A DNA stretch of 64,000 nt from Oscillospiraceae bacterium (GCA_017437095.1 JAFSBW010000033.1:18584-82583), one strand, 5' to 3'. Counted from the stretch's first letter, positions 29,146 through 37,300 are shown. Made by a program: numbers and translations. Notes: generated from the sequence alone by a model not told the origin.

Positions 29146-29258
29146 ACGATATAGGACTCGATTTGCATTTTCTCCTGTGGGAGAAAATATAGGTTCGGTG
29201 GCTTCAAGCAGCCACCGGCAACGCTCGTCGCGTTGCATTTAGATGGGTTCGAGTCCTA
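29146..29258 (-). repeat. tRNA-Val 3'-end fused to a three-hairpin array (copy A)
   Basis: On the minus strand it ends TCGAGTCCTATATCGTCCA plus CC, the same as the 3' end of the neighbouring tRNA-Val. TAGGACTCGA (29152-29161) is inverted at 29249-29258. Between lie stems 29167-29175/29180-29188, 29196-29203/29210-29217 and 29218-29224/29230-29236. It is not a complete tRNA. It could be a decayed tRNA with an insert or a structured RNA. Confidence 0.6.
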
Positions 29259-29275
29259 CAGCCGAATACCATATC

Positions 29276-29308
29276 AAAAAGAAAAACCACACCATTTGGT
29301 GTGGTTTT
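29276..29308 (-). terminator. Terminator of tRNA-Val
   Basis: AAAACCACACC stem (29283-29293 with 29298-29308), loop ATTT; leftward exit CTTTTTGA. Confidence 0.8.
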
Positions 29309-29313
29309 CTTTT

Positions 29314-29390
29314 TGGTGGACGATATAGGACTCGAACCTATGACCTTCCGCACGTCAAGCGGATGCTCTAGCCAGCTGAGCTAATCGTCC
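29314..29390 (-). tRNA. tRNA-Val (anticodon GAC), CCA encoded
   Basis: Acceptor arms GGACGAT and ATCGTCC, D arm AGCTCAGCTGGCTAGAGC, anticodon arm TCCGC-TTGACGT-GCGGA with GAC at positions 34-36, T arm TATAG-GTTCGAGT-CCTAT region, discriminator A and encoded CCA (29314-29317). It decodes GUC/GUU valine codons. Its own promoter and terminator flank it. Confidence 0.95.
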
Positions 29391-29403
29391 AGGCGCATGA
29401 TGT

Positions 29404-29432
29404 ATTATACATACGCGGATTCGTTTTGTCAA
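29404..29432 (-). promoter_or_regulatory. Promoter of tRNA-Val
   Basis: Leftward TTGACA, 17 bp, TATAAT, 13 bp before the mature 5' end. Confidence 0.85.
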
Positions 29433-29449
29433 GGGTTTTTTCAAAGATT

Positions 29450-29806
29450 TTAGCCGGAAACGCCGTCGAGGGGCTGCTTTCCTACAAATTTGATCACCAA
29501 TTTATTGGGCAGGCATACGATCTGGGCGCCGCCGGAGCAGTAGCCCCGGTGGATGCAATGCTTATCCGGGCAATTGGCCTGGGTAACGGCGATGGCGCCG
29601 TCTTTTACCGTAATAACATTCTCTTTGTCCCCAGAGGTTACGGTAAAGGTTTGATCTTCCTGCAAGGAAACCGTCTTGACCAGCTTGCCGCCGGACCAAA
29701 CTTCAGCGGCGGCAGCATTTTGGTTGGCGTTAAAGAGCCAAAGGGTCAATCCGCCGCACAATAGCGCAATGGCCAAAAAAAGAGCTATCCAATATTTCGT
29801 CTTCAT
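29450..29806 (-). CDS. NusG domain II-containing membrane protein
   Basis: A 118-residue protein with one N-terminal membrane helix (about 6-26) and an outward NusG_II beta domain. The latter has the typical cysteine pattern ANCPDKHCIHRGYCSGGAQIVCLPNKLVI (about 78-105). Such proteins accompany ApbE and flavin-linked redox complexes in clostridia; the role is not known. Its start overlaps the stop of the ApbE gene (ATGA), so the two are coupled. Confidence 0.87.
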   Translation of the reverse strand: MKTKYWIALFLAIALLCGGLTLWLFNANQNAAAAEVWSGGKLVKTVSLQEDQTFTVTSGDKENVITVKDGAIAVTQANCPDKHCIHRGYCSGGAQIVCLPNKLVIKFVGKQPLDGVSG

Positions 29807-30732
29807 GAGCTAATCTCCTGATACGCGCAGCCGCTTAAGTTTGCCCCGGCGGTTGCGTATACTGTGCCGTCAGCCAGCACAAATACGGCTTCAAAGTCTT
29901 CGCTTTGCCGCCAAAAGGCCGCGGCTTCTTCCAAGCCCATAACAAAAAGCGCCGTAGACAGGGCATCGGCGGTAAGGCCGCTTCGGCTGATCACCGTTAC
30001 GCTGACCAGGCCGGAATCCGCAGGGGCGCCGGTAGCGCCGTCCATAATATGGTGGTAGCGCACGCCGTCCTGCTCAAAATACCGCTGGTAGCTGCCGGAG
30101 GTAACGATGCTCATAGTCCCCTCAACGGCCACTACGCCCAGCGTGCCGCCCCGGATGGGGTCAGCAATGCCGATCTTCCAAGGCTCGCCCCCGGGCTTAT
30201 GGCCATAGGTCTGGATATTGCCGCCCAGATTCAAAATGGCTCTTTCCACATCTAGTTCTTCCAGGATCTCCACAGCCCTGTCCCCGGCGTAGCCTTTCAG
30301 GGCAGCGCCCATATCCAGCATGCCAGCCTGAATGGCCAAAAAGCATTCCTGGGCATCGGGCACCCGGTAGTTTTTGTCATAGAAGCCCCACAAGCGGCTT
30401 ACCTCCCCCAGATAGGGATTAAACGCGCCGCCGGTGCGCCGGTACAACGCCTCCACCTCGCTCAGCAGCGCCAGCTCCTGAGGCGTCATTTCCGGCCTGA
30501 TCCCCCGGTTTAGCCCGGCGGTAATGGAATCCTCACGGGTAACCGACCAGCGCGCTTCCAGGTGATGAAGCATGGCCTCCACATCTTCAGCGGCAGCATC
30601 CGCATCTTCCCCCCAGAGCTGCAGGCTCATAAGGGTATCCATAGCGAAAATATCCCGCTGGGCTTTGGGCGTTTTTGGGGCGCAGCCAGCCAGAAAAAGC
30701 AGCGCGAAAAATACACAAAGAAGTTTTTTCAT
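29803..30732 (-). CDS. apbE: FAD:protein FMN transferase ApbE, lipoprotein
   Basis: Attaches FMN covalently to Thr/Ser of target flavoproteins such as RNF/NQR subunits, outside the cytoplasmic membrane. The 309-residue protein has lipobox LAGC (Cys about 17), FAMDTLMSLQLWG, the LDMGAALKGYAGDRA motif (about 182-196), LNLGGNIQTYG and the Mg2+-binding SGLTADALSTALFVMG region. ATG 30732 is chosen because it begins the signal peptide and has AGGAAGTGAC upstream. No RNF genes are in the window, so the target is unknown. Confidence 0.93.
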   Translation of the reverse strand: MKKLLCVFFALLFLAGCAPKTPKAQRDIFAMDTLMSLQLWGEDADAAAEDVEAMLHHLEARWSVTREDSITAGLNRGIRPEMTPQELALLSEVEALYRRTGGAFNPYLGEVSRLWGFYDKNYRVPDAQECFLAIQAGMLDMGAALKGYAGDRAVEILEELDVERAILNLGGNIQTYGHKPGGEPWKIGIADPIRGGTLGVVAVEGTMSIVTSGSYQRYFEQDGVRYHHIMDGATGAPADSGLVSVTVISRSGLTADALSTALFVMGLEEAAAFWRQSEDFEAVFVLADGTVYATAGANLSGCAYQEISS

Positions 30733-30803
30733 ATTGTCACTTCCTAACGGGGTTAGTATAGCAAAACCCATAGAAAAAGGCAAGAAAAAGTTGCAATTTC
30801 TTC

Positions 30804-30832
30804 TTGACAAGCGCTGCATGAAATGTTAAAAT
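30804..30832 (+). promoter_or_regulatory. Promoter of rplU-prp-rpmA
   Basis: TTGACA, 17 bp, TAAAAT. Confidence 0.85.
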
Positions 30833-30835
30833 AGA

Positions 30836-30916
30836 CCAGCCGCATTGAAGGGGTTTATTTAAGTGCGTCTAATGAGCGCCACCCTAAGAGCGAGACTACA
30901 CAACAAAAGTAGGTGA
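30836..30916 (+). ncRNA. Probable ribosomal protein L21 leader
   Basis: An 80-nt leader between the promoter and rplU, where Firmicutes carry the autoregulatory L21 leader. It contains AGTGCGTCTAATGAGCGCC and CACCCTAAGAGCGAGACTAC, with several short complementary stretches. The identity rests mainly on position; the fold is not verified. Confidence 0.45.
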
Positions 30917-30924
30917 AAAAGAAA

Positions 30925-31236
30925 ATGAAGGCAATCATCGTTACCGGCGGTAAGCAGTACACCGTTGAGCAGGGCAGCATCCTCTTCATCGAGAAGCTGA
31001 ACGCTGAGCAGGACGCTACCGTGAAGTTCGAGCAGGTTCTGGCTATCCTGGACGGCGAAAACTCTGTCATCGGCGCTCCCGTAGTGGAAGGCGCTGTTGT
31101 TGAGGCTAAGGTCATCAAGAACGGCAAGGGCAAGAAGCTGGACATCATCAAGTACAAGGCTAAGAAGGGCGAGAAGAAGCACATCGGCCACCGTCAGCCT
31201 TACACCAAGGTGGAAATCACCGGCATCAACCTGTAA
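30925..31236 (+). CDS. rplU: 50S ribosomal protein L21
   Basis: A 103-residue protein beginning MKAIIVTGGKQYTVEQG, with VIGAPVVEGAVVEAKVI and KGKKLDIIKYKAKK followed by HRQPYTKVEI, all L21 hallmarks. ATG 30925 rather than GTG 30913 is the start, because the AGGTG around 30911-30915 serves as its ribosome site and L21 starts with MxAII/V. First gene of the conserved rplU-prp-rpmA unit. Codon use is strongly biased, as expected for high expression. Confidence 0.96.
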   Translation: MKAIIVTGGKQYTVEQGSILFIEKLNAEQDATVKFEQVLAILDGENSVIGAPVVEGAVVEAKVIKNGKGKKLDIIKYKAKKGEKKHIGHRQPYTKVEITGINL

Positions 31237-31239
31237 GCT

Positions 31240-31563
31240 ATGACAAGATGCGAATTTTTTACTGAAGAAGACCGGATCACCGGCTTCTCAGTTTCCGGAC
31301 ACAGCGGCTACGCCGAAGCTGGCAGCGACATCGTTTGCGCCGCTATCAGCGCCGTAGTCAACATGGTCGAATGCACCATCAATGATGTATGCGGTGCAAA
31401 GGCCAAGGTTCGGGTAAAAGAGGCAGACGCCCGCATTACCCTGACCCTCCCCTCTTCCTGCGACGAGGAAGAGAGCGTCCAGGCAGTTCTTGCCGGAATG
31501 CTCACTTACCTGTGCGGGCTGCGGGATGAATATCCTGATTATATCGAAGTTTTGGAGGTGTAA
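31240..31563 (+). CDS. prp: Ribosomal-processing cysteine protease Prp
   Basis: Removes the N-terminal extension of L27 in Firmicutes. The 107-residue protein has the catalytic His in [24 protein letters not shown] and the catalytic Cys in the same block (H at about 22, C at about 34). It lies three bases after rplU and five before rpmA, the standard place. Its substrate, an L27 with the extension, is encoded next. Confidence 0.94.
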   Translation: MTRCEFFTEEDRITGFSVSGHSGYAEAGSDIVCAAISAVVNMVECTINDVCGAKAKVRVKEADARITLTLPSSCDEEESVQAVLAGMLTYLCGLRDEYPDYIEVLEV

Positions 31564-31568
31564 TTCCT

Positions 31569-31850
31569 ATGCTGAAGATTAGCATTCAGTTCTTCGCTCA
31601 CCACAAGGGCGGCGGTTCTACCAAGAACGGTCGTGATTCCGAGGCTAAGCGCCTGGGCGTGAAGCGTGCTGACGGTCAGTTCGTTCTGGCCGGTAACATC
31701 CTGGTTCGCCAGAGAGGCACCCACATCCATCCCGGTGTCAATGTCGGTATCGGCAGTGACGACACCCTCTTCGCTCTGGTTGACGGCAAGGTCAAGTTCG
31801 AGCGCAAGGGCAAGGATCGCCGGCAGTGCTCCGTGTACGCCGAGCAGTAA
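31569..31850 (+). CDS. rpmA: 50S ribosomal protein L27, with Prp-cleaved extension
   Basis: A 93-residue protein with N-terminus [16 protein letters not shown]. The FFA/HHKGGG junction matches the Prp site, so the mature protein should start HHKGGG, placing the basic tail near the peptidyl-transferase centre. The rest ([33 protein letters not shown]) is standard L27. Confidence 0.96.
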   Translation: MLKISIQFFAHHKGGGSTKNGRDSEAKRLGVKRADGQFVLAGNILVRQRGTHIHPGVNVGIGSDDTLFALVDGKVKFERKGKDRRQCSVYAEQ

Positions 31851-31866
31851 TCACCCATAGGTAATG

Positions 31867-31902
31867 AAGGGCTGTCGCTTATGTAACGACAGCCCTTTTA
31901 TT
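31867..31902 (+). terminator. Terminator after rpmA
   Basis: AAGGGCTGTCG stem (31867-31877 with 31887-31897), then TTTTATTT. Confidence 0.87.
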
Positions 31903-32017
31903 TAAGGAAAATCCTGAGCAAATCGCCTATTGCGAATTTGTTCATGCTTTCCCTGGCATTGTGCTTTGTATTCCGGTGCAGAATATAAAGCAGAGTGCCA
32001 GAAAAGCGAAATGCAGC

Positions 32018-32041
32018 GGCGGGAGCAAGCCCCCGCCCTAC
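32018..32041 (-). repeat. REP hairpin upstream of obgE
   Basis: Reverse orientation: GTAG then stem GGCGGG/CCCGCC type arms with a GCTTGC loop. A relative of 63515-63538. It ends 30 bp before the obgE start, so it may lie in the mRNA leader. Confidence 0.7.
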
Positions 32042-32070
32042 AGTAAAAATGCAAACAAGGAGGATATACT

Positions 32071-33345
32071 ATGTTTGTAGATAAAGTGCGAATTACGGTA
32101 GTAGGCGGCAGAGGCGGCGACGGCGCTGTTGCCTTCCATCGGGAAAAATATGTGGCAGCCGGCGGCCCGGACGGCGGTGACGGCGGCCATGGCGGCAGCG
32201 TGATCCTGCGGGTAAACGACAACCTTTCTACCCTGCTGGACTTCCGCTATAAGCGCAAGTATACCGCAGGCGCAGGCGTAAACGGCCAGAGCTGCAAGAT
32301 GAGCGGCAAGCGGGGCGAGCCGCTGATCATCCAGGTACCCCGGGGTACTGTGGTGCGGGATGCCGAGACCAACCAGATCATTGTGGATATGTCCACCGGG
32401 GAAGATTTTGTCATCGCCAAGGGCGGCCGGGGCGGCTGGGGCAATGCCCACTATGCTACCGCTACCCGCCAGGTTCCCCGCTTTGCCAAGGTGGGCCTGA
32501 AGGGCGAGGAAAAGGACATTATCCTGGAGCTGAAGCTGCTGGCCGATGTGGGCCTGGTGGGCTTCCCCAATGTGGGCAAGTCTACCCTGCTCTCCGTTAC
32601 CTCCAACGCCCGGCCCAAGATCGCCAACTACCATTTTACTACTCTCTTCCCCAACCTGGGCGTTATCTATGTAGACGAGGGCGTCAGCTTTGTTATGGCG
32701 GACATTCCCGGCATCATTGAAGGCGCTGCCGAGGGCGCTGGCCTTGGCCACGACTTCCTGCGCCATATCGACCGCTGCCGTCTGCTGGTGCATGTGGTAG
32801 ATGTTTCCGGCATTGAGGGCCGCGATCCTGTGGACGATTTCAACGCCATCTGCGATGAGCTGAGCAGCTACAGCGTAGACCTGAGCAACCGGCCCATGAT
32901 CGTAGCCGCCAACAAGACCGATCTGCTGCCCCCGGACAGCGACAACCTGCGCCGGCTGAAGATGTGCGTAGAGGCTGCCGGGTGCGAGTTGTACGAGATC
33001 TCCGCCGGTACTACCCAGGGTACTAAGCAGCTGATGCGGGTGGTGGCCGAGAAGCTGAAGACCCTGCCCCCGGTAACCATCTACGAGCCGGAGTATGTAG
33101 CCCCCGTAGCAGAAGCCGGCGACCCCAAAGATATTACCATTGAGCATCTAGGCAACACCTGGCTGCTTACCGGCACCTGGCTGGAGCGGCTGGTGCAGAA
33201 CATCAATTTCGACGACTACGAAGCCATCAACTATTTTGACCAGCAGCTGCGCCGCAGCGGGCTGTTCGTCCGGCTGGAGCAAATGGGCATCGAAGACGGC
33301 GATACCGTAGATATTTACGATTTTGTATTTGAATATCAGCGCTGA
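32071..33345 (+). CDS. obgE: GTPase ObgE/CgtA
   Basis: An essential ribosome-assembly GTPase of 424 residues. The Obg glycine-rich fold is at 1-157 (VGGRGGDGAVAFHREK, GPDGGDGGHGG). The G domain has G1 GFPNVGKST (164-172), G3 DIPGIIEGA (about 211) and G4 NKTD (about 283). A C-terminal OCT domain (about 345-424) follows. CAAGGAGGA sits before the ATG. It follows rpmA as in most Firmicutes, though separated by a terminator and a REP hairpin. Confidence 0.96.
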   Translation: MFVDKVRITVVGGRGGDGAVAFHREKYVAAGGPDGGDGGHGGSVILRVNDNLSTLLDFRYKRKYTAGAGVNGQSCKMSGKRGEPLIIQVPRGTVVRDAETNQIIVDMSTGEDFVIAKGGRGGWGNAHYATATRQVPRFAKVGLKGEEKDIILELKLLADVGLVGFPNVGKSTLLSVTSNARPKIANYHFTTLFPNLGVIYVDEGVSFVMADIPGIIEGAAEGAGLGHDFLRHIDRCRLLVHVVDVSGIEGRDPVDDFNAICDELSSYSVDLSNRPMIVAANKTDLLPPDSDNLRRLKMCVEAAGCELYEISAGTTQGTKQLMRVVAEKLKTLPPVTIYEPEYVAPVAEAGDPKDITIEHLGNTWLLTGTWLERLVQNINFDDYEAINYFDQQLRRSGLFVRLEQMGIEDGDTVDIYDFVFEYQR

Positions 33346-33357
33346 TTGTTATATAAT
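33329..33357 (+). promoter_or_regulatory. Promoter of the araC-ymdB unit, overlapping the obgE stop
   Basis: TTGAAT (33329-33334), 17 bp, TATAAT (33352-33357). The -35 box lies inside the last codons of obgE and the -10 box touches the obgE terminator. Confidence 0.65.
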
Positions 33358-33390
33358 AGCAGGGTCACAGCAGTGGCCCTGCTATTTTTC
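33355..33390 (+). terminator. Terminator after obgE
   Basis: AATAGCAGGG stem (33355-33364 with 33377-33386) with an inner CAC/GTG pair, then TTTTTC. Confidence 0.78.
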
Positions 33391-33407
33391 TTGGGAGGTG
33401 CGCGGTT

Positions 33408-34190
33408 ATGGAGCTTACGCATATGCTTAGCTGGGAATATTGCCAGCCGGAAGCCGGTTTTCTGCTCAGCGGCAGCAGCCGCAGCCATTGGCAGCTGATC
33501 TTTGCGGTTTCCGGGGAGCTTCACGCCGTAGTAGACGGGTTTGATACAGCCCTTACCCCCGGCCAGCTGCTGCTTTGCCCGCCGGATGTGTTTTCCATGC
33601 ACTACGCCCGGGAGGGCCAGGCGCCGGAATATCTGGCCATTGCCTTTGAAGCCCGGGAGCTGAATCTTTTGCCCCTGGCGGGAAAAGCTCTGGCGCAGCA
33701 GGAGCTGCTGCCTATGCTTCAGATCATGGCCCGGGAAGCCCGCCGCCAGGATGCCAGCGCTCCCCTGCTGGAAAATCTGCTGGCGGCTACCGCGCTGCTG
33801 CTCAGCCGCTCAGCCGCTTCCCAGCCGGAGGCCCTGCCCCGCAGGCCCCAGCAAGGGGAAAACACCATCATCCGCCGGGCGCAGCAGTATATCAGCGTCC
33901 ATATTCGGGATAAGCTTTCCGTTACGCTGGTTGCCCAGGGCATTGATGTAAGCCCCAGCTATATGACTGCCCTTTTCCAAAAGCACCTTTCCATCTCCCC
34001 GGGAGAATATATCCGCCGGGCCAAGCTGCACGAATGCAAGCAGCTGATCCAGCAGGGGCAGCTGAATTTTACCCAAATTGCTGCCGCTCTGGAATATTCT
34101 ACGGTACATCATTTCTCCCGGCAGTTTAAGGAGCATTTTGGCATCACCCCAACGGAGTACGCCAAGAGCATTGGCACAAAAGGAGCATAA
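33408..34190 (+). CDS. AraC family transcription regulator with cupin sensor
   Basis: A 260-residue protein with an N-terminal cupin (about 15-100; HWQLIFAVSGELHAVVDG, LTPGQLLLCPPDVFSMHY) and a C-terminal double helix-turn-helix (about 160-258; ISVHIRDKLSVTLVAQGIDVSPSYMTALFQKHLSISPGEYIRRAKLHECKQLI and IAAALEYSTVHHFSRQFKEHFGITPTEY). Such regulators usually respond to a sugar or other small ligand. The ymdB gene follows after one base, an odd partner, so the operon may reflect only read-through. Confidence 0.88.
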   Translation: MELTHMLSWEYCQPEAGFLLSGSSRSHWQLIFAVSGELHAVVDGFDTALTPGQLLLCPPDVFSMHYAREGQAPEYLAIAFEARELNLLPLAGKALAQQELLPMLQIMAREARRQDASAPLLENLLAATALLLSRSAASQPEALPRRPQQGENTIIRRAQQYISVHIRDKLSVTLVAQGIDVSPSYMTALFQKHLSISPGEYIRRAKLHECKQLIQQGQLNFTQIAAALEYSTVHHFSRQFKEHFGITPTEYAKSIGTKGA

Positions 34191-34191
34191 C

Positions 34192-34968
34192 ATGGAACTG
34201 AAAGTATTATGCGTAGGCGATGTGGTCGGCGGGCCGGGTATGGAGCGGGTGCGCAGAAGTTTGCGCTACCTGAAGCGGCAGACCCAGGCGGATTTTGTGA
34301 TCGTCAACGGAGAAAACGCCAGCGTTGTGGGCATCACCCCGGACCAGGCGGAGGACATTCTGGATGCCGGGGCGGATGTGATCACCCTGGGCAACCACAG
34401 CTTTAACAAGCGGGAGATCGTTACCTATCTGGACGAAAGCCCCGCCATTTTGCGCCCGGCAAACTATGCCCCCCAAGCGCCCGGCCGGGGCTGGGGCGTA
34501 TACGAAACCAAAGCCGGGCCCATTGCCCTGATCGATCTGATCGGCCGGGTGAATATGGACTACGGCCCGGACAATCCCTTTTTGATGGTTGAACAGATCC
34601 TTAAAAAGGTGGATGCCCCCATAGTCTTAGTAGAGCTTCACGCCGAAGCTACCTCGGAAAAGCTGGCCATGGGCTATATGCTCGACGGCCGCGTCAGCGC
34701 CCTTTGGGGCACCCACACCCATGTGCCTACTGCCGATGCCCAGGTGCTTCCCAAGGGTACGGGATATGTAACAGATCTGGGCATGACCGGGCCGAAAAAC
34801 AGCGTGCTGGGCATTCGGCCCGACCTTTCCATCGCCAAATTCCGGGGAGATTTAACCGAGCGCTACCGCTGGGCGGAGGGCCCCACCAAAATGGAAGCGG
34901 TGCTGTTTACCATCGATAGCCAAACCGGCCGCTGCCTGCAAGCCCGCCGGGTAGACTTAACGGAATAA
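34192..34968 (+). CDS. ymdB: YmdB family metallophosphoesterase (TIGR00282)
   Basis: A 258-residue dinuclear metal phosphodiesterase; B. subtilis YmdB hydrolyses cyclic nucleotides and affects biofilm fate. Metal ligands: D in CVGDVVGGPG, the NGENAS block (about 39), GNHSFNK (about 67), H in VELHAEATSEK (about 149) and GTHTHVPTADA (about 174-184). AGGAG sits seven bases before ATG 34192. Full-length, cytoplasmic. Confidence 0.93.
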   Translation: MELKVLCVGDVVGGPGMERVRRSLRYLKRQTQADFVIVNGENASVVGITPDQAEDILDAGADVITLGNHSFNKREIVTYLDESPAILRPANYAPQAPGRGWGVYETKAGPIALIDLIGRVNMDYGPDNPFLMVEQILKKVDAPIVLVELHAEATSEKLAMGYMLDGRVSALWGTHTHVPTADAQVLPKGTGYVTDLGMTGPKNSVLGIRPDLSIAKFRGDLTERYRWAEGPTKMEAVLFTIDSQTGRCLQARRVDLTE

Positions 34969-34969
34969 A

Positions 34970-35003
34970 AAATCCACCCTGCGGCGCAAAACCGCAGGGT
35001 GCA
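34970..35003. terminator. Terminator between convergent ymdB and small-export genes
   Basis: CACCCTGCGG stem (34975-34984 with 34992-35001); A-rich on the left, weak T tract on the right. Confidence 0.75.
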
Positions 35004-35008
35004 ATTAT

Positions 35009-35482
35009 TTACAGGCCTAAAATGTGCAGCCCGGTCAGGCTGATCACGCCCATGATGATGCCCGCCAGGATCACGCCCAGGGATACGGCAACGGTTGTGG
35101 ACTTGATCCCCATATTCAGGAAGGATGCCGCCAAAGTGCCCGTCCAGGCGCCGGTGCCCGGCAGGGGGATGCCTACAAACAGGAGCAGCGCGATAAACAA
35201 CCCCCGGCGGCCCGCTCTTGCCTTGAGCTTTTGGCCGCCCCTCTCCCCTTTTTCCAGGCAGAAGGTAAAGAATTTGCCGATATAGCGCTTATCCTTTCCC
35301 CAGAGCAAAACCTTTCTTGCGAAAAAGTAGATAATGGGTACGGGAAGCATATTGGCGACAACGCATACGATCAGCGACGGCCAGTACGGCAGGCCCATGC
35401 CAACAGCTATGGGGACGCCGCCGCGCAGCTCGATGAGCGGCACCATGGAAACCAAAAAGCAAAGGATGTATTTTTTTAGCAT
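35009..35482 (-). CDS. Putative small multi-drug export protein family
   Basis: A 157-residue membrane protein with about four helices and the family motif VSMVPLIELRGGVPIAVGMGLPYW at the start, later FVGIPLPGTGAWTGTLAASFLNM. The family name (PF06695) is historical; transport of drugs has not been shown for most members. AGGAGA precedes the ATG. It is the last gene of the leftward cluster. Confidence 0.85.
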   Translation of the reverse strand: MLKKYILCFLVSMVPLIELRGGVPIAVGMGLPYWPSLIVCVVANMLPVPIIYFFARKVLLWGKDKRYIGKFFTFCLEKGERGGQKLKARAGRRGLFIALLLFVGIPLPGTGAWTGTLAASFLNMGIKSTTVAVSLGVILAGIIMGVISLTGLHILGL

Positions 35483-35491
35483 TGCTTTCTC

Positions 35492-37300
35492 CTATTTTTT
35501 CTTAACATAAGCCAGAGGCTCTTCCAGATAGGTTTCCCAGGGAAAAGCCCGGGTATCCTTTTTCCAGTTAAAAGCATCCCGGATGCTGAAGCTGAGCAGA
35601 TAGAGCTTGTTTTGCATAATTTCCGAATCGAAGAAGGCTTCGTTATCCGGCATTAAGGCATATTCCCAAACTCTGGCCCGGTCCTCTTTGGGATAGGTGC
35701 GGCTATAGGCATCCACAAAGGCCTGATCCTTGCCTTCCAGATACTCCGTTCCGTGATTTTGGTACAGCTCATAGCTGTAATCATACGCAAAGCCCTTGGG
35801 GTTGAGGGTATCCCACACATCCAGATCCCGGGAGTTGGCGTAGATAAAGGCATCCAGCACATGGCACAGCTCATGGTAGAAATTCTGCTCCACATCTTCG
35901 CCAATGGCAAGGGCAATATGGGCATCCGCTCCCTGCCAATGCTGCAGGCTCTCCTGGCCGCCGGAAATGCTGCGCACCAGGCTTACGGTAAGCACCTTGT
36001 TGCCCGTATCCTCTACGATCCTCGTAAAGAAGCCCTCCGGGAATCGGGGCAGCGCCTTTTCCAGCGCTTCCAAGCCCCTTTCCAGAGCTTTGAGCTGATG
36101 CTCCGGGGTAATGGTATAGTCCTGGTTTAAGGTTACATTATCGGGAGTAACCACGATCCTTACGCCCCACTGCTGACCCAGATCATCGGCTCTGGCCTGC
36201 AGGGCAGCAATCCCCTCCCTGTCAGGGGCCTGGGCGGTATAGCGGACGGTGGTATAGATATTATCATCCTGAACGGCGGTAGCATCCACCTTCCAGCGGC
36301 ACAGCGCCTGGCCCTGGGCCATATCGGCGGCAAACCAAAGGGCATCGCCTGCCCAGACAAACTCCCGGGCTGCGGTAACGCCGCTCAGGTTTACCCGGCT
36401 ATAGCGCTTGCCGGCGGAAAGGTCGTAAGCATCCAGCACCAGGCTGCCCTCAGCCCTCTGGCTTACCAGCATATTGTGGCAGCCGGGCAAATATACAAAG
36501 CTTCTGCCCTGGGCTTCCGGGGTAAAGCACTGGGTCTGGCCGGAATAATCGCCAAAGAGGTACTCTGTAACCGTGCCATCCTGGCGGGATAGGTAGTAAT
36601 GTTCCCCCCCGTCGGCAAAGGCAAGATGATTTCGATAGCTCCCCAGTGTGCGGCCGTCCTCTGTAGCGATCAATACGGTTTGCTGCTGATCGTCAGCAGT
36701 AACCGCGCAAACCAAAAGCTCGTCGCCATTGGCCAGGGTAAGAATGTTCTGGCTCTGGCAGCTATGCTGCTTCAGCAGGCGGGACACCCCGGTCTTTAGC
36801 TCCAGCACCCGGATCTCATCGGCGGTGCAATAATAGATGCGGGAATGATCCTGGGAAACCGCAGGCTGGCCCTGGATATCCTGGGGCATAGGGATGCTGG
36901 AAAGGGTCTGCAGATCCAGGCCCAAAAGCACCACTGTATTGTCCGCCTGGTTATAATAGCTTACGCCGTTGCTGTTGGCCCAAAAGGGGGTATCCAGGCT
37001 AAGGGCGCTGCTCAATGTGCGGCTATGAGCCACAGCCGGGCGGCTGCCGGAAATGGCAGTAAGGGTAAGCGCTCCGGTATCATCGCAGGTAACCGCAACA
37101 AGATCCTTTCCCATAGGCAGAAGCTTCACCACAGAGCCGGAAACCGCATAGCGCTCCACTCCCTGCACGAGCTGCTCCTGGGGAAGGTATTGAGGCTCGG
37201 TAACCGCCGGAGTTGTTTCCGCCGGCGGCTGCTCCGGCTTGTCCGCACTGCAGCCCCAAAGCATAGCCAGGCATATAGCCACGAAAAGCAGCTTTTTCAT
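35492..37300 (-). CDS. Lipoprotein with beta-propeller-like part and HExxH metallopeptidase domain
   Basis: A 602-residue protein: signal peptide with lipobox LWGC (Cys17), a Pro/Thr linker, a beta-rich region (about 45-330) with repeated ...VLELKTG, VLIATEDGRTLGSY and LDAYDLSAGK motifs suggestive of a WD/PQQ-like propeller, and a helical C-terminal domain. The latter holds NFYHELCHVLDAFIYAN (about 476-492), a zincin motif HELCH, and further on an Asp/Glu-rich PDNEAFFDSEIM that may supply the third ligand. It is likely an exported zinc peptidase or a related pseudo-enzyme; the substrate is unknown. AAGGAGG precedes the ATG. Confidence 0.72.
   Translation of the reverse strand: MKKLLFVAICLAMLWGCSADKPEQPPAETTPAVTEPQYLPQEQLVQGVERYAVSGSVVKLLPMGKDLVAVTCDDTGALTLTAISGSRPAVAHSRTLSSALSLDTPFWANSNGVSYYNQADNTVVLLGLDLQTLSSIPMPQDIQGQPAVSQDHSRIYYCTADEIRVLELKTGVSRLLKQHSCQSQNILTLANGDELLVCAVTADDQQQTVLIATEDGRTLGSYRNHLAFADGGEHYYLSRQDGTVTEYLFGDYSGQTQCFTPEAQGRSFVYLPGCHNMLVSQRAEGSLVLDAYDLSAGKRYSRVNLSGVTAAREFVWAGDALWFAADMAQGQALCRWKVDATAVQDDNIYTTVRYTAQAPDREGIAALQARADDLGQQWGVRIVVTPDNVTLNQDYTITPEHQLKALERGLEALEKALPRFPEGFFTRIVEDTGNKVLTVSLVRSISGGQESLQHWQGADAHIALAIGEDVEQNFYHELCHVLDAFIYANSRDLDVWDTLNPKGFAYDYSYELYQNHGTEYLEGKDQAFVDAYSRTYPKEDRARVWEYALMPDNEAFFDSEIMQNKLYLLSFSIRDAFNWKKDTRAFPWETYLEEPLAYVKKK

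Noticed and set aside
29146-29258. Second intact tRNA gene
   Set aside because: Only the T-arm 3' half, acceptor 3' strand and CCA are present; there is no D arm or anticodon arm.
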